From: an uncultured bacterium
GTDB taxonomy: Bacteria > Planctomycetota > Uabimicrobiia > Uabimicrobiales > JABWCH01
Direction of reading: 5' to 3'
Assembly (NCBI GenBank): GCA_938003875.1
Contig: CALKWO010000215.1
Location: 1-64,000, forward strand
DNA: 64,000 nucleotides
Shown: in pieces, positions 27,197 to 36,142 of the stretch
How the letters are laid out: each line of letters opens with the position of its first letter
Numbering within the stretch: position 1 is the stretch's first letter
Notes under the pieces: model-generated
What the model was told of the DNA's origin: nothing
The model's database searches: none
The model's input: the letters and a program-made list of their open reading frames with translations, nothing else
Made by a program: the position numbers and the translations under genes

Positions 27197-28558
27197 ATGA
27201 CAAAAATCCCTGTAAAATGCAAATGCGGTAAAGTCCTTTATGTTCCAGAGCAATATGCAGGAAAAAGAGGACGCTGCCCTCAGTGTACAAGGCTTCTGAT
27301 TGTCCCAGAATTAAAACAGGTAAAAATCCAGGAACCTCCACAGCCATCTAAAATATGCCCAACATGTGGTTGTTATCTTAGTCAGGAAGATGAAATATGC
27401 GTCTCCTGCAAAATGAATATCAGAACTGGGCATTGGGATATGGCGGAGAAACCCGCTTCCGCTGAGTCCAAAGGCCTATCGTATACCCAAAAAGCTTTAA
27501 TGCTGTACATTTTTGTTTCTCTAGGGATGATTGCCTATTTAATCCTTGCTTTAATAGAGAATAAAAAAGATACTTATATATCGCTTCAGGAAGAAAATTT
27601 TTACCAGGAAGCAAAGGAAAAGGCCGAATGCGAAAAAAATCCTTTCCGTTTATGGTTGCACTGGTTTTTTTTAGAAAAATTTCTTACCAGAGCAGAGTAT
27701 AAAGATAAAATACAAAAAGAGCTTTCTCTTGCGAAAGCAGAGATGGAAAGATTCTTAAAAGAGCAAAAGGAAGAATTTCATCAGCTTTCTCAAGAGCATA
27801 GAATTCATGAGGTTATCACCAGAGTGACTCCCAGGATTTTGCAAACTCTAGGGGAATGCTGGCAGCCCATTTTTTCTTCTTCTAAAGAAAAAGAAACCTG
27901 GAATTCTTTACTTTCTTTGTATGAAAAATTTACAATACCTAAAAAAGACAGCAAGGCCGTTGAGCCACAAAAAAATTCTTTGGAAATCTATCAAAAACAA
28001 TTTTATCGAGATTTACCTTTTCTGAAGAAGCGTATCCAAAAAAGAGAATATGATGAAGCCCAAAAAAAATTGGAGGCATTATGGCAAAGCATCCATACTC
28101 TGGAATATCTGGAGCCTGAAGAGCCTTTGCTTGTGGAAATTCGCCTTCTGCTAAAGGAGATACAATCCATAAAAGCTCTTTTTTCGATAGCAGCAGAGGG
28201 TGCAAAAAATGGAGTAGGAATCAACAGATCCTTTGTCACAAAAGAAAAGCAGGTTATATCAGGAACTTTGACTCAATATGTCCTGGGAAATTTTCATATT
28301 CAAACAGACGAAAAAAAGACCATAAAGATAGCTTTGAAAAATCTTCAAGCTGAACAAATCGTTTTTTTTGCTCTAAACACGCAGAAAAATAAATACGTAT
28401 ACCAATATGCAGGCATTTTTTATCTTTACGAAAAAGCCTACCCCCTTGCACAAGAATGTTTTATCTATGCTTTAAAAAATGGAGCAGATCCAAAGGAAAT
28501 CCAGTATTACATCAAAATAGTGCAAGAGCTGGCAATTCAGGAAGAGGATTTCAAATAG
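27197..28558 (+). CDS. Zinc-ribbon membrane protein, paralogue 1
   Basis: 453 aa, function unknown. The N-terminus has a planctomycete-type zinc ribbon (C8-x-C10 ... GKRGRCPQC, C27/C30) and a second ribbon with C54/C57 and C68/C71. A membrane helix at about 101-120 follows (LMLYIFVSLGMIAYLILALI). The rest is a Lys/Glu-rich helical region with a globular C-terminus containing GVGINRSFVTKEKQVISGTL and a TPR-like end (AGIFYLYEKAYPLAQECFIY). Start follows GGAGATAGGAA. The same order of parts recurs in the next gene, so the two arose by duplication. The ribbons are probably cytoplasmic adaptors. Confidence 0.75.
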   Translation: MTKIPVKCKCGKVLYVPEQYAGKRGRCPQCTRLLIVPELKQVKIQEPPQPSKICPTCGCYLSQEDEICVSCKMNIRTGHWDMAEKPASAESKGLSYTQKALMLYIFVSLGMIAYLILALIENKKDTYISLQEENFYQEAKEKAECEKNPFRLWLHWFFLEKFLTRAEYKDKIQKELSLAKAEMERFLKEQKEEFHQLSQEHRIHEVITRVTPRILQTLGECWQPIFSSSKEKETWNSLLSLYEKFTIPKKDSKAVEPQKNSLEIYQKQFYRDLPFLKKRIQKREYDEAQKKLEALWQSIHTLEYLEPEEPLLVEIRLLLKEIQSIKALFSIAAEGAKNGVGINRSFVTKEKQVISGTLTQYVLGNFHIQTDEKKTIKIALKNLQAEQIVFFALNTQKNKYVYQYAGIFYLYEKAYPLAQECFIYALKNGADPKEIQYYIKIVQELAIQEEDFK

Positions 28559-28584
28559 GTCTAATTTTAAGAAAGGTGTCATCT

Positions 28585-30669
28585 ATGTCTTATCAAATTC
28601 GTGTAAATTGCAATTGTGGCAAAATTTTAAAAATACCAGAAAAATATGCTGGGAAAAGAGGACGCTGTCCTAATTGCGGCAAGAAAATCGCCATCCCTTC
28701 TATGGATGAAATACAGAACAAAATTCATGCTACAAAAGATTCTCAGTCTGATCAAGAGAGACATTGTCCTACCTGCGGAGCCTATATGAATCCTGGAGAT
28801 CATATATGCGTTTCCTGTCATACAAATCTGAGTACAGGAGAATGGAATAGCGATGAATTGAGCATACCAGAAAATTCTTATCAGAAATACTATTATTGGG
28901 GTGCTTTGTCCATAATTGCTTTCTTTATTCTAGTTACAACGATTGTTCTGGCTTCTAATTTAAGCAAAAAGAACAACAAAGAAACGCAGCTCGCGCCTAT
29001 GCCTCCTGAAAAAACGATTACGAGCATGCTTCCCCAAGATGATCTGAAAATAATTCTGGAGATGAAGGAAGAAAATGAAAAAGAAGTCTTGGAGAAAGTG
29101 GCTTCTTTAGAAAATTTTTTGGAAAACAAGATAAATAAAGGCTTTTTAGAAAGCTACCAAAAATTGCTTTTAAAACAAAAAGAATACCAGGTCGAAAAGA
29201 AGCATAAAGAAATTTCTTTTCAAAATGAAATATCTCACTTTTTTACTTTGGACAAGCTGATTGCCCAATATGAACAAACGCAATATGCAAAAGAAAAGCT
29301 TGCTCTGGAGCAGAAAAATCTGGAACAAAAGATTGTCAACCAGATAAAAAAAGAAACAGAGGAGATGAGCGATCTTTTTGTTGCTAAAAGCTATGAAGCC
29401 TTGATTCCTAAAAGCATAGAATGGTTAAAGCAAACTTTGGCTCAGGCCTATCCCAAAGAGGAATTTAAGGAGCAGGTAGAATTGCTTGCTGAAATGTCTT
29501 TAAAAGCTTACTCTGAACAAAACAAAAAAGAAGTGACCCCTGCTCTTGTCACTAAAGCAACTCCAGAAACAAGCCTGGATTCTTTGAAAAAAGAATTTCT
29601 GGAATTCTTACCTAAATATAGAAACTATCAAAAAAATAGAGAATTCCCTAAAGCATTAAAAGAAATCCAACCTATGGTTGAAAAAGCAAATGCTTTAAAG
29701 GAAAAAAATGCAGAAGATCCAGACATTTTAAAAATCCTCAGCACCTATAAAGAAATTACTCTTCTGAACAAAGTATGGGATCATGCAATTGAGGGAGCAG
29801 TGGCTCTCAAGGGGAAATCCAAGGTATTGTTCCTACAAAACATTCCCCCTATAGGCGGAAAGATCGTTAAATATGAAAATGGCAACATTAATATAGAAGT
29901 AAAAGATAGCCAGATCAAGGAAATCGCTCTTACAGATCTTACTCCTTCCAGTTTAGCCTCTTTAGCTTTACACCAGAATTCTAAAAATGGTGAATTGCAT
30001 ACAGCTCTGGCATGTTTTTACTATGTCACCAAAGAGGATGCTCTTTGCAGAGATTCTGTAAACAATGCCTTGAAGAATGGAGCCTCCAATACCGATGTGG
30101 AAGAATACCAGAAATGGTCCCTTGCCATACTGGAAGAAACCCAGAAAAAACTTTCCGAATCGGAAAGGCTCAAAGAAGAAGATCAGGCTAAAAGGCAGCA
30201 AAATATAGAAGAAGTAAGGCTGGAAAGACTCAGAAAAAAAGCCTGGAATCTAATCAAAAACATCATCCGAGATTATAAAAATCATAACGAATTGCATGTA
30301 CTGGAAGGTCTCAACACTCTGAAGAATGAAGTCGGCGACCATCCTGGCGGAAGAGACGAATTGATTAAGATTCATTATATCGTAAAAAAAGAAGAAGGCC
30401 AGGGATTAAAGGAAATGGCAAGCAATGCCTTTGAAGAATGTAGCTATTGTAGAAAAGACACTACTGTTGTATGCCCTGACTGTCAAGGAGAAGGAAAAAT
30501 TGAAGGCAAAGAAAGATGGCTCAAGGGCGATAAGGGAATAAAAATAGTGACACCCTCCAAGCATTGCACCCGATGTAAAGGTTCTGGAAAAATCTATTGT
30601 CCTGCTTGCTATGAGAAAAGAAGCAATCGCCGTTATATCATGATCAAAGAATACTATAATAGCTTCTAG
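28585..30669 (+). CDS. Zinc-ribbon membrane protein, paralogue 2, with DnaJ-type cysteine repeats
   Basis: 694 aa from the ATG at 28585, which follows AAGAAAGG and opens directly on the zinc ribbon; the in-frame ATG at 28456 lies within the previous gene. Ribbon 1: C9/C11 and C28/C31. Ribbon 2: C61/C64 and C75/C78. A membrane helix follows at about 106-126 (SIIAFFILVTTIVLASNL), then a long Lys/Glu-rich coiled-coil-like region. The C-terminal part has VALKGKSKVLF and the same ALACFYYVTKEDALCRDSV TPR-like motif as paralogue 1. Unlike paralogue 1 it ends in C-x-x-C repeats of DnaJ central-domain type (CSYCRKD, CPDCQGEGK, CTRCKGSGK, CPACYEKR). Function unknown. Confidence 0.75.
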   Translation: MSYQIRVNCNCGKILKIPEKYAGKRGRCPNCGKKIAIPSMDEIQNKIHATKDSQSDQERHCPTCGAYMNPGDHICVSCHTNLSTGEWNSDELSIPENSYQKYYYWGALSIIAFFILVTTIVLASNLSKKNNKETQLAPMPPEKTITSMLPQDDLKIILEMKEENEKEVLEKVASLENFLENKINKGFLESYQKLLLKQKEYQVEKKHKEISFQNEISHFFTLDKLIAQYEQTQYAKEKLALEQKNLEQKIVNQIKKETEEMSDLFVAKSYEALIPKSIEWLKQTLAQAYPKEEFKEQVELLAEMSLKAYSEQNKKEVTPALVTKATPETSLDSLKKEFLEFLPKYRNYQKNREFPKALKEIQPMVEKANALKEKNAEDPDILKILSTYKEITLLNKVWDHAIEGAVALKGKSKVLFLQNIPPIGGKIVKYENGNINIEVKDSQIKEIALTDLTPSSLASLALHQNSKNGELHTALACFYYVTKEDALCRDSVNNALKNGASNTDVEEYQKWSLAILEETQKKLSESERLKEEDQAKRQQNIEEVRLERLRKKAWNLIKNIIRDYKNHNELHVLEGLNTLKNEVGDHPGGRDELIKIHYIVKKEEGQGLKEMASNAFEECSYCRKDTTVVCPDCQGEGKIEGKERWLKGDKGIKIVTPSKHCTRCKGSGKIYCPACYEKRSNRRYIMIKEYYNSF

Positions 30670-30679
30670 TTTACTGTAT

Positions 30680-30881
30680 TAGGAAATTATAGATTTAGAT
30701 TTTACCACAGAGGCACAGAGAACACAGAGAAAAATGAGAAGAGAACCACAGATGGACACAAATAAACACGGATTTGGAGAAAACTATTACAAAAAATTAT
30801 TTGTGTTCATCTGTGTTCATCCGTGGTTCAAAAGCTAAAAACTCTCTGTGTCTCTGTGGTTAATTCTATTTTTTCATTTAT
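30680..30881. repeat. Family B nested palindrome
   Basis: TAGGAAATTATAG, then ACCACAGAGGCACAGAGAAC, AACCACAGATGGACACAAAT and AACACGG, mirrored on the right by TTCATCTGTGTTCATCCGTG and CTCTCTGTGTCTCTGTGGTT. The outer CACAGAG arms and inner CACAGAT/CACGGAT arms form two nested stems with a roughly 9-base period. It lies between the second zinc-ribbon gene and the desulfidase gene. Compared with the 36.15 and 51.56 kb copies, this one lacks about 60 bases of the central core. Confidence 0.8.
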
Positions 30882-30911
30882 AACCAGGAGAAAGTTTCGC
30901 CTGGTTCTTTT
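30882..30911 (+). terminator. Intrinsic terminator-like hairpin
   Basis: AACCAGG / CCTGGTT with an 11-base loop, followed by CTTTTTCC. It lies directly after the family B repeat and 28 bases before the desulfidase ATG, so it either ends the zinc-ribbon transcript or sits in the desulfidase leader. Confidence 0.5.
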
Positions 30912-30938
30912 TCCACCTTTTTATCTCAGGAAAACTTC

Positions 30939-32243
30939 ATGTTGAATGCAAAAAAAATTATAATGGATGGGACTCATCCCTCTACAGGATGTACAGAGCC
31001 AGTAGCAGTGGCCTGGGCTTGTGCTTTAGCAACGCAGGCTGTTGGTGGAAAAGTAGAGAAAGTACTGGTATCTGTAGATGCTAATGTGTATAAAAATGCT
31101 ATTGCTGTTGGCATCCCTTCTTCTGGTGGCAGATATGGCCTGGAAGTTGCTGCTGCTTTAGGTTGTTTAGGCGATCCTACCCGTCTTTTCCAGATATTGC
31201 AAGCTGTCAGCGAAGCAAAACAAATGCAAATGCTGGAATTGCTCGCTCACAAAAAGGTCAAAATATGCCTTAATGAACAGGCAAGAGAGCTGAGAATCGA
31301 AGCGAGCATTACAACAGACAAAGGAACAGGATACGCTTTGATCGAAAAATACCATACCAATCTTACAGAATTGAAGGTAAACAACCAGAATGTTCCTTTT
31401 CCCCACTATTGCTGCTCTGACAAATGCAGTGCTGCCAAAAAAGAATCCCTGGTTGGCTCAGTCACAGTCAAAGAATTGATTCGATTTTCCCAAGATATAG
31501 ATGAAGAGCTGGCTCAATGGCTGTGGCAAGGCATCAAGATGAATATGGAAATCGCACGAAAAGGCTTAGAGGGAGACTATGGACTGTGTGTCGGCAAAAA
31601 AATCCAACAATTAGTACAACAAGGCCTTTTGGGAGATGATAGTGCGAACTATGCTTCTTATATGACGGCAGCAGCCGTAGATGCCAGAATGTCTGGGGCC
31701 GATTTCCCTGTAATGACCAATGCTGGTAGCGGTAATCAGGGCTTAGGAACTATTATTCCTGTCATGTCTTTTGCTGCTTTCCATAAAATTACAGATTCTG
31801 AAAAAATTCTCAAGGCTATTGCTGTTGCTCATCTCATTTCCATCTATGTCAAAGAACATACAGGCGTTTTATCCTATCTTTGTGGCTGCGCACATGGAGC
31901 TACGGCTGGTGCTGCCGCAGGGGTATTGACATTGGCTGGCTATGATGCCAGTACCATTGAAAAGGCAATGCAGAATATAACCGCAGACGTGACAGGCATG
32001 ATCTGCGATGGAGGAAAGCCTGGATGTGCCTTAAAGCTTGCCCTTTCTGCCAATGAAGCGATACGAATCGCTCTTCTAGCAACCATTGGCCTGGAAGCGC
32101 AGGCAAGGGATGGTATTGTAGGAATGAGTGCAGAAGACTCTTTTGCGAACATTGCGCAAATCAGCCAAAAATGCGCAAAAACAGCAGACCAGACCATTGT
32201 CAATATACTAGACGAATTGCACAAGAAAAAATATGTTGAATAG
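30939..32243 (+). CDS. L-cysteine desulfidase / UPF0597 family protein
   Basis: 434 aa, related to iron-sulfur L-cysteine desulfidases (CyuA/CdsB, former YhaM) and the alpha fold of L-serine dehydratase. These enzymes break cysteine to pyruvate, ammonia and sulfide in the cytoplasm. Family marks: GTHPSTGCTEPVAVAWA (C18), NAGSGNQGLGTIIPV (GSGNQG at 263-268), LCGCAHGATAGAAAGV (C315, C317) and MICDGGKPGCALK (C356, C363); these cysteines are the expected 4Fe-4S ligands. The extra pair HYCCSDKC at 157-163 is not one I associate with the family. Its end overlaps the next small gene by 11 bases. Confidence 0.88.
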   Translation: MLNAKKIIMDGTHPSTGCTEPVAVAWACALATQAVGGKVEKVLVSVDANVYKNAIAVGIPSSGGRYGLEVAAALGCLGDPTRLFQILQAVSEAKQMQMLELLAHKKVKICLNEQARELRIEASITTDKGTGYALIEKYHTNLTELKVNNQNVPFPHYCCSDKCSAAKKESLVGSVTVKELIRFSQDIDEELAQWLWQGIKMNMEIARKGLEGDYGLCVGKKIQQLVQQGLLGDDSANYASYMTAAAVDARMSGADFPVMTNAGSGNQGLGTIIPVMSFAAFHKITDSEKILKAIAVAHLISIYVKEHTGVLSYLCGCAHGATAGAAAGVLTLAGYDASTIEKAMQNITADVTGMICDGGKPGCALKLALSANEAIRIALLATIGLEAQARDGIVGMSAEDSFANIAQISQKCAKTADQTIVNILDELHKKKYVE

Positions 32244-32598
32244 ACTTTCTGCTTTTATACGAGGAATGCGCATTGTTATTCTGATGACAAGCATAGCAAT
32301 GATGCTATATGTTTGTCATCGTTTTGGAATCGTTAAAGATTCCTATGGCTCTTATCTTCTGATAGATTGGCATTTCTCTTGGGGACGAAGTTTATCTATT
32401 GGAGATAGAGTATTCTATCAATTTCCCGAAAACGCCCAGATCAGGATAGGCAGGATTGTCTTTCTTCCTGATAAAAATATGGAGAAAATATATTGGGTCA
32501 GCCCAGAAGAAGGAAAACTCGAAGCCACCAAAACTATAAAAGCAAGAGTTCTGATGGTACTTTTTCAGACAGATATGCAAAATCTGCCTTATAAATAA
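32233..32598 (+). CDS. Small membrane protein, possibly signal-peptidase-like fold without catalytic residues
   Basis: 121 aa, overlapping the desulfidase gene by 11 bases. It has one N-terminal membrane helix (IVILMTSIAMMLYVCHRFGI) and a small beta-rich domain outside, with SIGDRVFYQF and RIGRIVFLPD. The G-D-x-V-x-Y and R-I-G-R-I-V-x-L-P segments recall S26 signal peptidases (TraF-like), but no Ser/Lys dyad can be placed: the expected S-M-x-P stretch reads YGSYLLIDW. Function therefore not assigned. It may be translated together with the desulfidase. Confidence 0.55.
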   Translation: MLNRLSAFIRGMRIVILMTSIAMMLYVCHRFGIVKDSYGSYLLIDWHFSWGRSLSIGDRVFYQFPENAQIRIGRIVFLPDKNMEKIYWVSPEEGKLEATKTIKARVLMVLFQTDMQNLPYK

Positions 32599-32624
32599 AC
32601 AATTTTGGAGTTTTAAAGTATAGT

Positions 32625-33179
32625 ATGTCTTTAGGAAAAAAGATCATTGGTATCACAGGCGAAAAAGGTAAAGGAAAAACGAGCTTTGTCCATGTTTTGA
32701 TCTATCTGCTCAGTATCAATGGACACTCTGCTATGGTAATCAACTTTGCTGACTATATCAAACAGGTAGCCAGAGAATGCTTTGGCCGCGATATAGGCAG
32801 TATCCATGGAAAACTTAGCAAAAAAGACCGTGAATTGCTATGCCAGATCGGAGATGCGCTAAGGAATATTGATCCCAATTGTCTTGCCAGCATTGTAGAG
32901 CGTAAGATACAGCACACAAATGGATTTATCATCATAGGGGATGTTCGATTAGAAAGAGAAGCAGAAATGTTGAAAAAACACCAGGGCATCCTTGTAAGAA
33001 TGGAAAGTGCAAATTATAATAGAAATGAGGCGTATCTACGAGAGCATCTTACTGAAACAGAAATATCCAAGATCAAGCCTGACTTCAAGATTGTAAATAA
33101 TGGAACATTTTCGGACTTAGTCACAGAAGGAAAAAAAGTTCTTAGCTATTTTTATCCAAAGAAAAAATGGAAAAGCTAG
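32625..33179 (+). CDS. P-loop (deoxy)nucleoside-monophosphate-kinase-like protein
   Basis: 184 aa cytoplasmic P-loop protein. Walker A is GEKGKGKT near residues 12-19 (IIGITGEKGKGKTSFVHVL). INFADYIKQVARECFG and the later FIIIGDVRLEREAEMLKK segment match deoxynucleotide monophosphate kinases of phage and bacterial type, where the D-V-R-x-x-x-E stretch binds the nucleotide. The family phosphorylates dNMPs; some members act in nucleotide salvage or in making modified nucleotides. No phage gene is nearby. Start ATG at 32625, with a distant TTGGAG 5' of it. Confidence 0.7.
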   Translation: MSLGKKIIGITGEKGKGKTSFVHVLIYLLSINGHSAMVINFADYIKQVARECFGRDIGSIHGKLSKKDRELLCQIGDALRNIDPNCLASIVERKIQHTNGFIIIGDVRLEREAEMLKKHQGILVRMESANYNRNEAYLREHLTETEISKIKPDFKIVNNGTFSDLVTEGKKVLSYFYPKKKWKS

Positions 33180-33210
33180 GAAATATTCTTCTAAAAAGAA
33201 AGGATAGAAA

Positions 33211-35406
33211 ATGAAAAAATTTTCTTTTGCTGTATTCTTGATGATAGGCATTTTTATGGTTTCCTTTCTCCAGGCAGATGAAAAGGTAGTTACCATCGAT
33301 GTACTGCCCGATCAGGTAAAGTTGAAACCAGATGAAACATATCGTTTTATTGCAAGAGGATACAATCGCTATTATGAAGAAGTTCGTTTTATTCCTGAAT
33401 GGAGTGCCACAGGAGGCAGTATCACCAGGGATGGTCTTTTTACAGCAGGAAGAAACGAAGGTGTTTACTCTGTAACGGCAGTAGACCCTAATACCAATGC
33501 TCAAGGCTCTGCTGTCGCAATAATACGATTCGATAGCAAAACGGCCATTGGGCCTGCTTCTACGAAAATAGTCCGTCTTTCTATTTTGCCAGAGACAATT
33601 GCTTTAAGCCCAGGAGAAATACGACGCTTTCAGGTAAAAGCATACAATTCTTTTAATGAAGAAGTTCCTTTGAGTTTCCGCCCTACCTGGAAAGTGACAG
33701 GAGGCTCTATGACTACAGATGGAATCTATAAAGCAGGCGGAGCTCCAGGAACGTATTTTATCCAGGTGAGCGATCCAGGCGAATCTATCAAAGCAGTTGC
33801 GTCTATTACCATCAAAGGCTGGGTAGGCGGGCTTGCTTATCTGAAAATCTGGCCTACAGAAATTCGTTTGCATCCCTTTGAGGAAAAACGTTTTTTTGCT
33901 ACAGGGTATGATAGCTCAGGAAATGTAGTTCCTGTGAATCCTGCCTGGGAAGCAAGGGGTGGAAGCATTGATAAAGAAGGAGTCTTTAAGGCTCATTCTA
34001 TGCCAGGAACTTATTTTGTCAAAGCTACAAGCCAGGAAGGAATATCCTCTACTGCAAGAGTCATCGTCGAGCCTCTTCGTATAGAAAAAATAGAGATTTT
34101 CCCTCAGAATCTTGTTGTAGATCCTTTTCAGATTATAAAATTCCAGCTAAAAGCTTATGATCGTCATGGAACAGAAATTGCCAGCTATCCTTCCTGGACT
34201 GCCACAGGTGGTACCATGCATTCCGATGGAACATACCAGGCTGGAAGAATCCCAGGCAACTATTCTGTTTGGGCCTCCATAGGAAAATTGAGTACATCTA
34301 CGCCCATTGTGATTCGTCCAGATGCAAATAAAATAGTGCGCATGGAAATCCATCCTCAGGATGTATCCTTGATTCCAGGGCAAAAAATGCCCTTTGTCGC
34401 TACTTTTTATAATAAAGCAAGCCAGGCAGTCACTACCAATGCCAAAGTCCAGTGGACTCCACGAGGCGGATCAATGAATGAGAACGCTCTCTATGAAGCA
34501 GGGAATGTCCCTGGAAAGTATTTGATAGAAGCTTCTCTGGAAGAGGAAGTTTTTGCAAAGGCATGGATTACCATCAGACCATTGATTGTACATGCTCCTG
34601 TATCCTGGTTACATATTACACCTAAATTTATGGAAATCTCTTGCAATGAAAAGGTTCATTTCAAGGCAAAAGGCCTGGATTCCAATGGAAGAGAAGTCCC
34701 TTGCGATATAACCTGGACTGCTGATGGTGGAACAATATCAGGCGATGGACTTTTTACCGCAGGCGAAGCACAAGGAAGCTTTACTGTCCAGGCGATTACT
34801 ACCTCTGGGATCAAAGGTGTAGCAACCGTTGTTGTTGTCGGAAAAATCGTCAGACCACAGATGGAGCTTTTTATTACACCAGAGAAAATCTCTTTACAGC
34901 CTGGACAAAAATGCAACTTTTATGCTGAAGTAAAAAATACCGCTGGTCAGGTTGTACCTTCCAAGATAGAGTGGAAAACAGAAGATGGAGAGATTGATAC
35001 TGCAAATGGACAATACCAATCTCCTTCTGAACCTGGAAATTACATTGTCTCTGCAACAGACACCATAAGTGGCATGACAAAACAGGCTCAGATAACTGTC
35101 ATCGGCAAAGAGCCTCCCACCAAAACTCCTGTTTATATCATCCGATGGAAAACTGGCCATGGTGATGATGTCTGGGGAGAAATTGAAATCAGTGGCAGGA
35201 TTTTTGCTCCCAATGGAGAACGATTAAAACTAGTTTTAGAAACCACACGTGGATACGAAGAAGTCCTGACCGAGCTGAGAATCAGAAAACCAGGACAACG
35301 CTTTGAATTCACAGGACGCTATGTCCGCAACTCCACAAAAGCAATAAAAATCATCCTCTATGATTCTCAGGATATCAAAATTTACGAATTCAAACGAGAT
35401 GCATAG
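33211..35406 (+). CDS. Secreted protein with seven Ig-like repeats
   Basis: 731 aa. The signal peptide (KFSFAVFLMIGIFMVSFLQA) is followed by seven tandem domains of about 90 aa, starting with V/I-x-P-x-x-x-x-L-x-P-x-E/Q and holding a conserved W-x-A-T/R-G-G-S/T-I ... D-G-x-F/Y-x-A-G motif (e.g. WSATGGSITRDGLFTAG). This is the Big_2/BACON-like Ig fold of bacterial surface proteins. The final about 100 residues (YIIRWKTGHGDDVWGEIEIS on) are a different beta domain. Start follows AGAAAGGAT. It probably lies on the cell surface or in the periplasm; no anchoring motif was seen. No enzyme domain was found. Confidence 0.85.
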   Translation: MKKFSFAVFLMIGIFMVSFLQADEKVVTIDVLPDQVKLKPDETYRFIARGYNRYYEEVRFIPEWSATGGSITRDGLFTAGRNEGVYSVTAVDPNTNAQGSAVAIIRFDSKTAIGPASTKIVRLSILPETIALSPGEIRRFQVKAYNSFNEEVPLSFRPTWKVTGGSMTTDGIYKAGGAPGTYFIQVSDPGESIKAVASITIKGWVGGLAYLKIWPTEIRLHPFEEKRFFATGYDSSGNVVPVNPAWEARGGSIDKEGVFKAHSMPGTYFVKATSQEGISSTARVIVEPLRIEKIEIFPQNLVVDPFQIIKFQLKAYDRHGTEIASYPSWTATGGTMHSDGTYQAGRIPGNYSVWASIGKLSTSTPIVIRPDANKIVRMEIHPQDVSLIPGQKMPFVATFYNKASQAVTTNAKVQWTPRGGSMNENALYEAGNVPGKYLIEASLEEEVFAKAWITIRPLIVHAPVSWLHITPKFMEISCNEKVHFKAKGLDSNGREVPCDITWTADGGTISGDGLFTAGEAQGSFTVQAITTSGIKGVATVVVVGKIVRPQMELFITPEKISLQPGQKCNFYAEVKNTAGQVVPSKIEWKTEDGEIDTANGQYQSPSEPGNYIVSATDTISGMTKQAQITVIGKEPPTKTPVYIIRWKTGHGDDVWGEIEISGRIFAPNGERLKLVLETTRGYEEVLTELRIRKPGQRFEFTGRYVRNSTKAIKIILYDSQDIKIYEFKRDA

Positions 35407-35430
35407 AACAATATTTTGAACTTGCCATAA

Positions 35431-35476
35431 ATTGTAGCCGCAGGGTTGCGATGAAAAAGCAATCCCTGCGTCTTTG
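35431..35476. repeat. Minimal family A hairpin in the gatB/yqeY leader
   Basis: GTAGCCGCAGGGTTGC, nine bases, then GCAATCCCTGCGTC. This is the family A half-element with its middle lost, leaving a tight stem of about 11 bp. It ends 25 bases before the start codon of the GatB/YqeY gene and so probably forms in its 5' leader. Confidence 0.7.
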
Positions 35477-35501
35477 CTTCATACACAGAAAGGATGTATA
35501 T

Positions 35502-35975
35502 ATGGGGAAAATTAGAGAAAAAATCGCTGAAGATTTAAAAAATGCAATTAGAGAACAGAAAGATCCAGTAAAAATCGGCACTTTAAGGATGATAAAAGCA
35601 GAGGTAATGAAAGCAGAAGTAGACCAAAATCAGAAAGAAATGGACGAAGCTGGATTTCTCCAACTGGTTCGGACTATGAAAAAACAAAGAGAAGAATCTA
35701 TCGTAGAGTTCAAAAAAGGAAATCGGGAAGATTTGATCGAAAAGGAAAAGCAGGAAATTGAAATTCTAAACCTGTATCTCCCTTCCCAGCTTTCTGCAAG
35801 TGAATTAGAGTCCATGGTAGATGAGGCCATAAAAGAAACTGGTGCCCAGAATGTTAAATCTTTGGGGATGATTATGAAAGCCGTGATGGCAAAGGCTGGA
35901 GGCCGTGCCGATGGAAAACAGGTGAATGCACTGGCTAAGGAAAAATTGGAAAAGCTTTCAGTAGCACCAAAATAA
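35502..35975 (+). CDS. GatB/YqeY domain-containing protein
   Basis: 157 aa, start at the ATG after AAAGGAT; an in-frame ATG at 35451 would read through the family A hairpin. LRMIKAEVMKAEVD, MKKQREESIVEFKKGNREDL, EIEILNLYLPSQLSASELE and GMIMKAVMAKAGGRADGKQV follow the YqeY pattern throughout. The fold matches the tail domain of GatB, which binds tRNA in the amidotransferase GatCAB; the role of free YqeY proteins is not settled. The protein is full length for the family. Confidence 0.92.
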   Translation: MGKIREKIAEDLKNAIREQKDPVKIGTLRMIKAEVMKAEVDQNQKEMDEAGFLQLVRTMKKQREESIVEFKKGNREDLIEKEKQEIEILNLYLPSQLSASELESMVDEAIKETGAQNVKSLGMIMKAVMAKAGGRADGKQVNALAKEKLEKLSVAPK

Positions 35976-36025
35976 AAACGGGCGTAACCGCTAATGCGCA
36001 TTTCATAAATGTAACCATAAATTTA

Positions 36026-36120
36026 GCAATGATTTGTAGCCGCAGGGTTGCGCCGAAAATGGCGATCTATTCGGAAAAGACAACCTTCAGCGCAATCCCT
36101 GCGTCTTTTGCCAATAGAGA
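36026..36120 (+). repeat. Family A left half, interrupted by a family B element
   Basis: GTAGCCGCAGGGTTGCGCCG ... CAGCGCAATCCCTGCGTC, then the usual GACTAACTGAATAGAATC. Here the element stops at TTTTTAAG and a family B copy intervenes; the right half resumes at 36412. All of the 620-base gap between yqeY and the PKS gene (35976-36595) is accounted for by A and B except about 50 bases after yqeY and 90 bases before the PKS end. Confidence 0.85.
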
Positions 36121-36142
36121 CTAACTGAATAGAATCTTTTTA

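Noticed and set aside
30680..30881. Regular CACAGAG/CACAGAT spacing as a CRISPR array
   Set aside because: Units are too short, unequal and palindromic, with no unique spacers and no cas genes.
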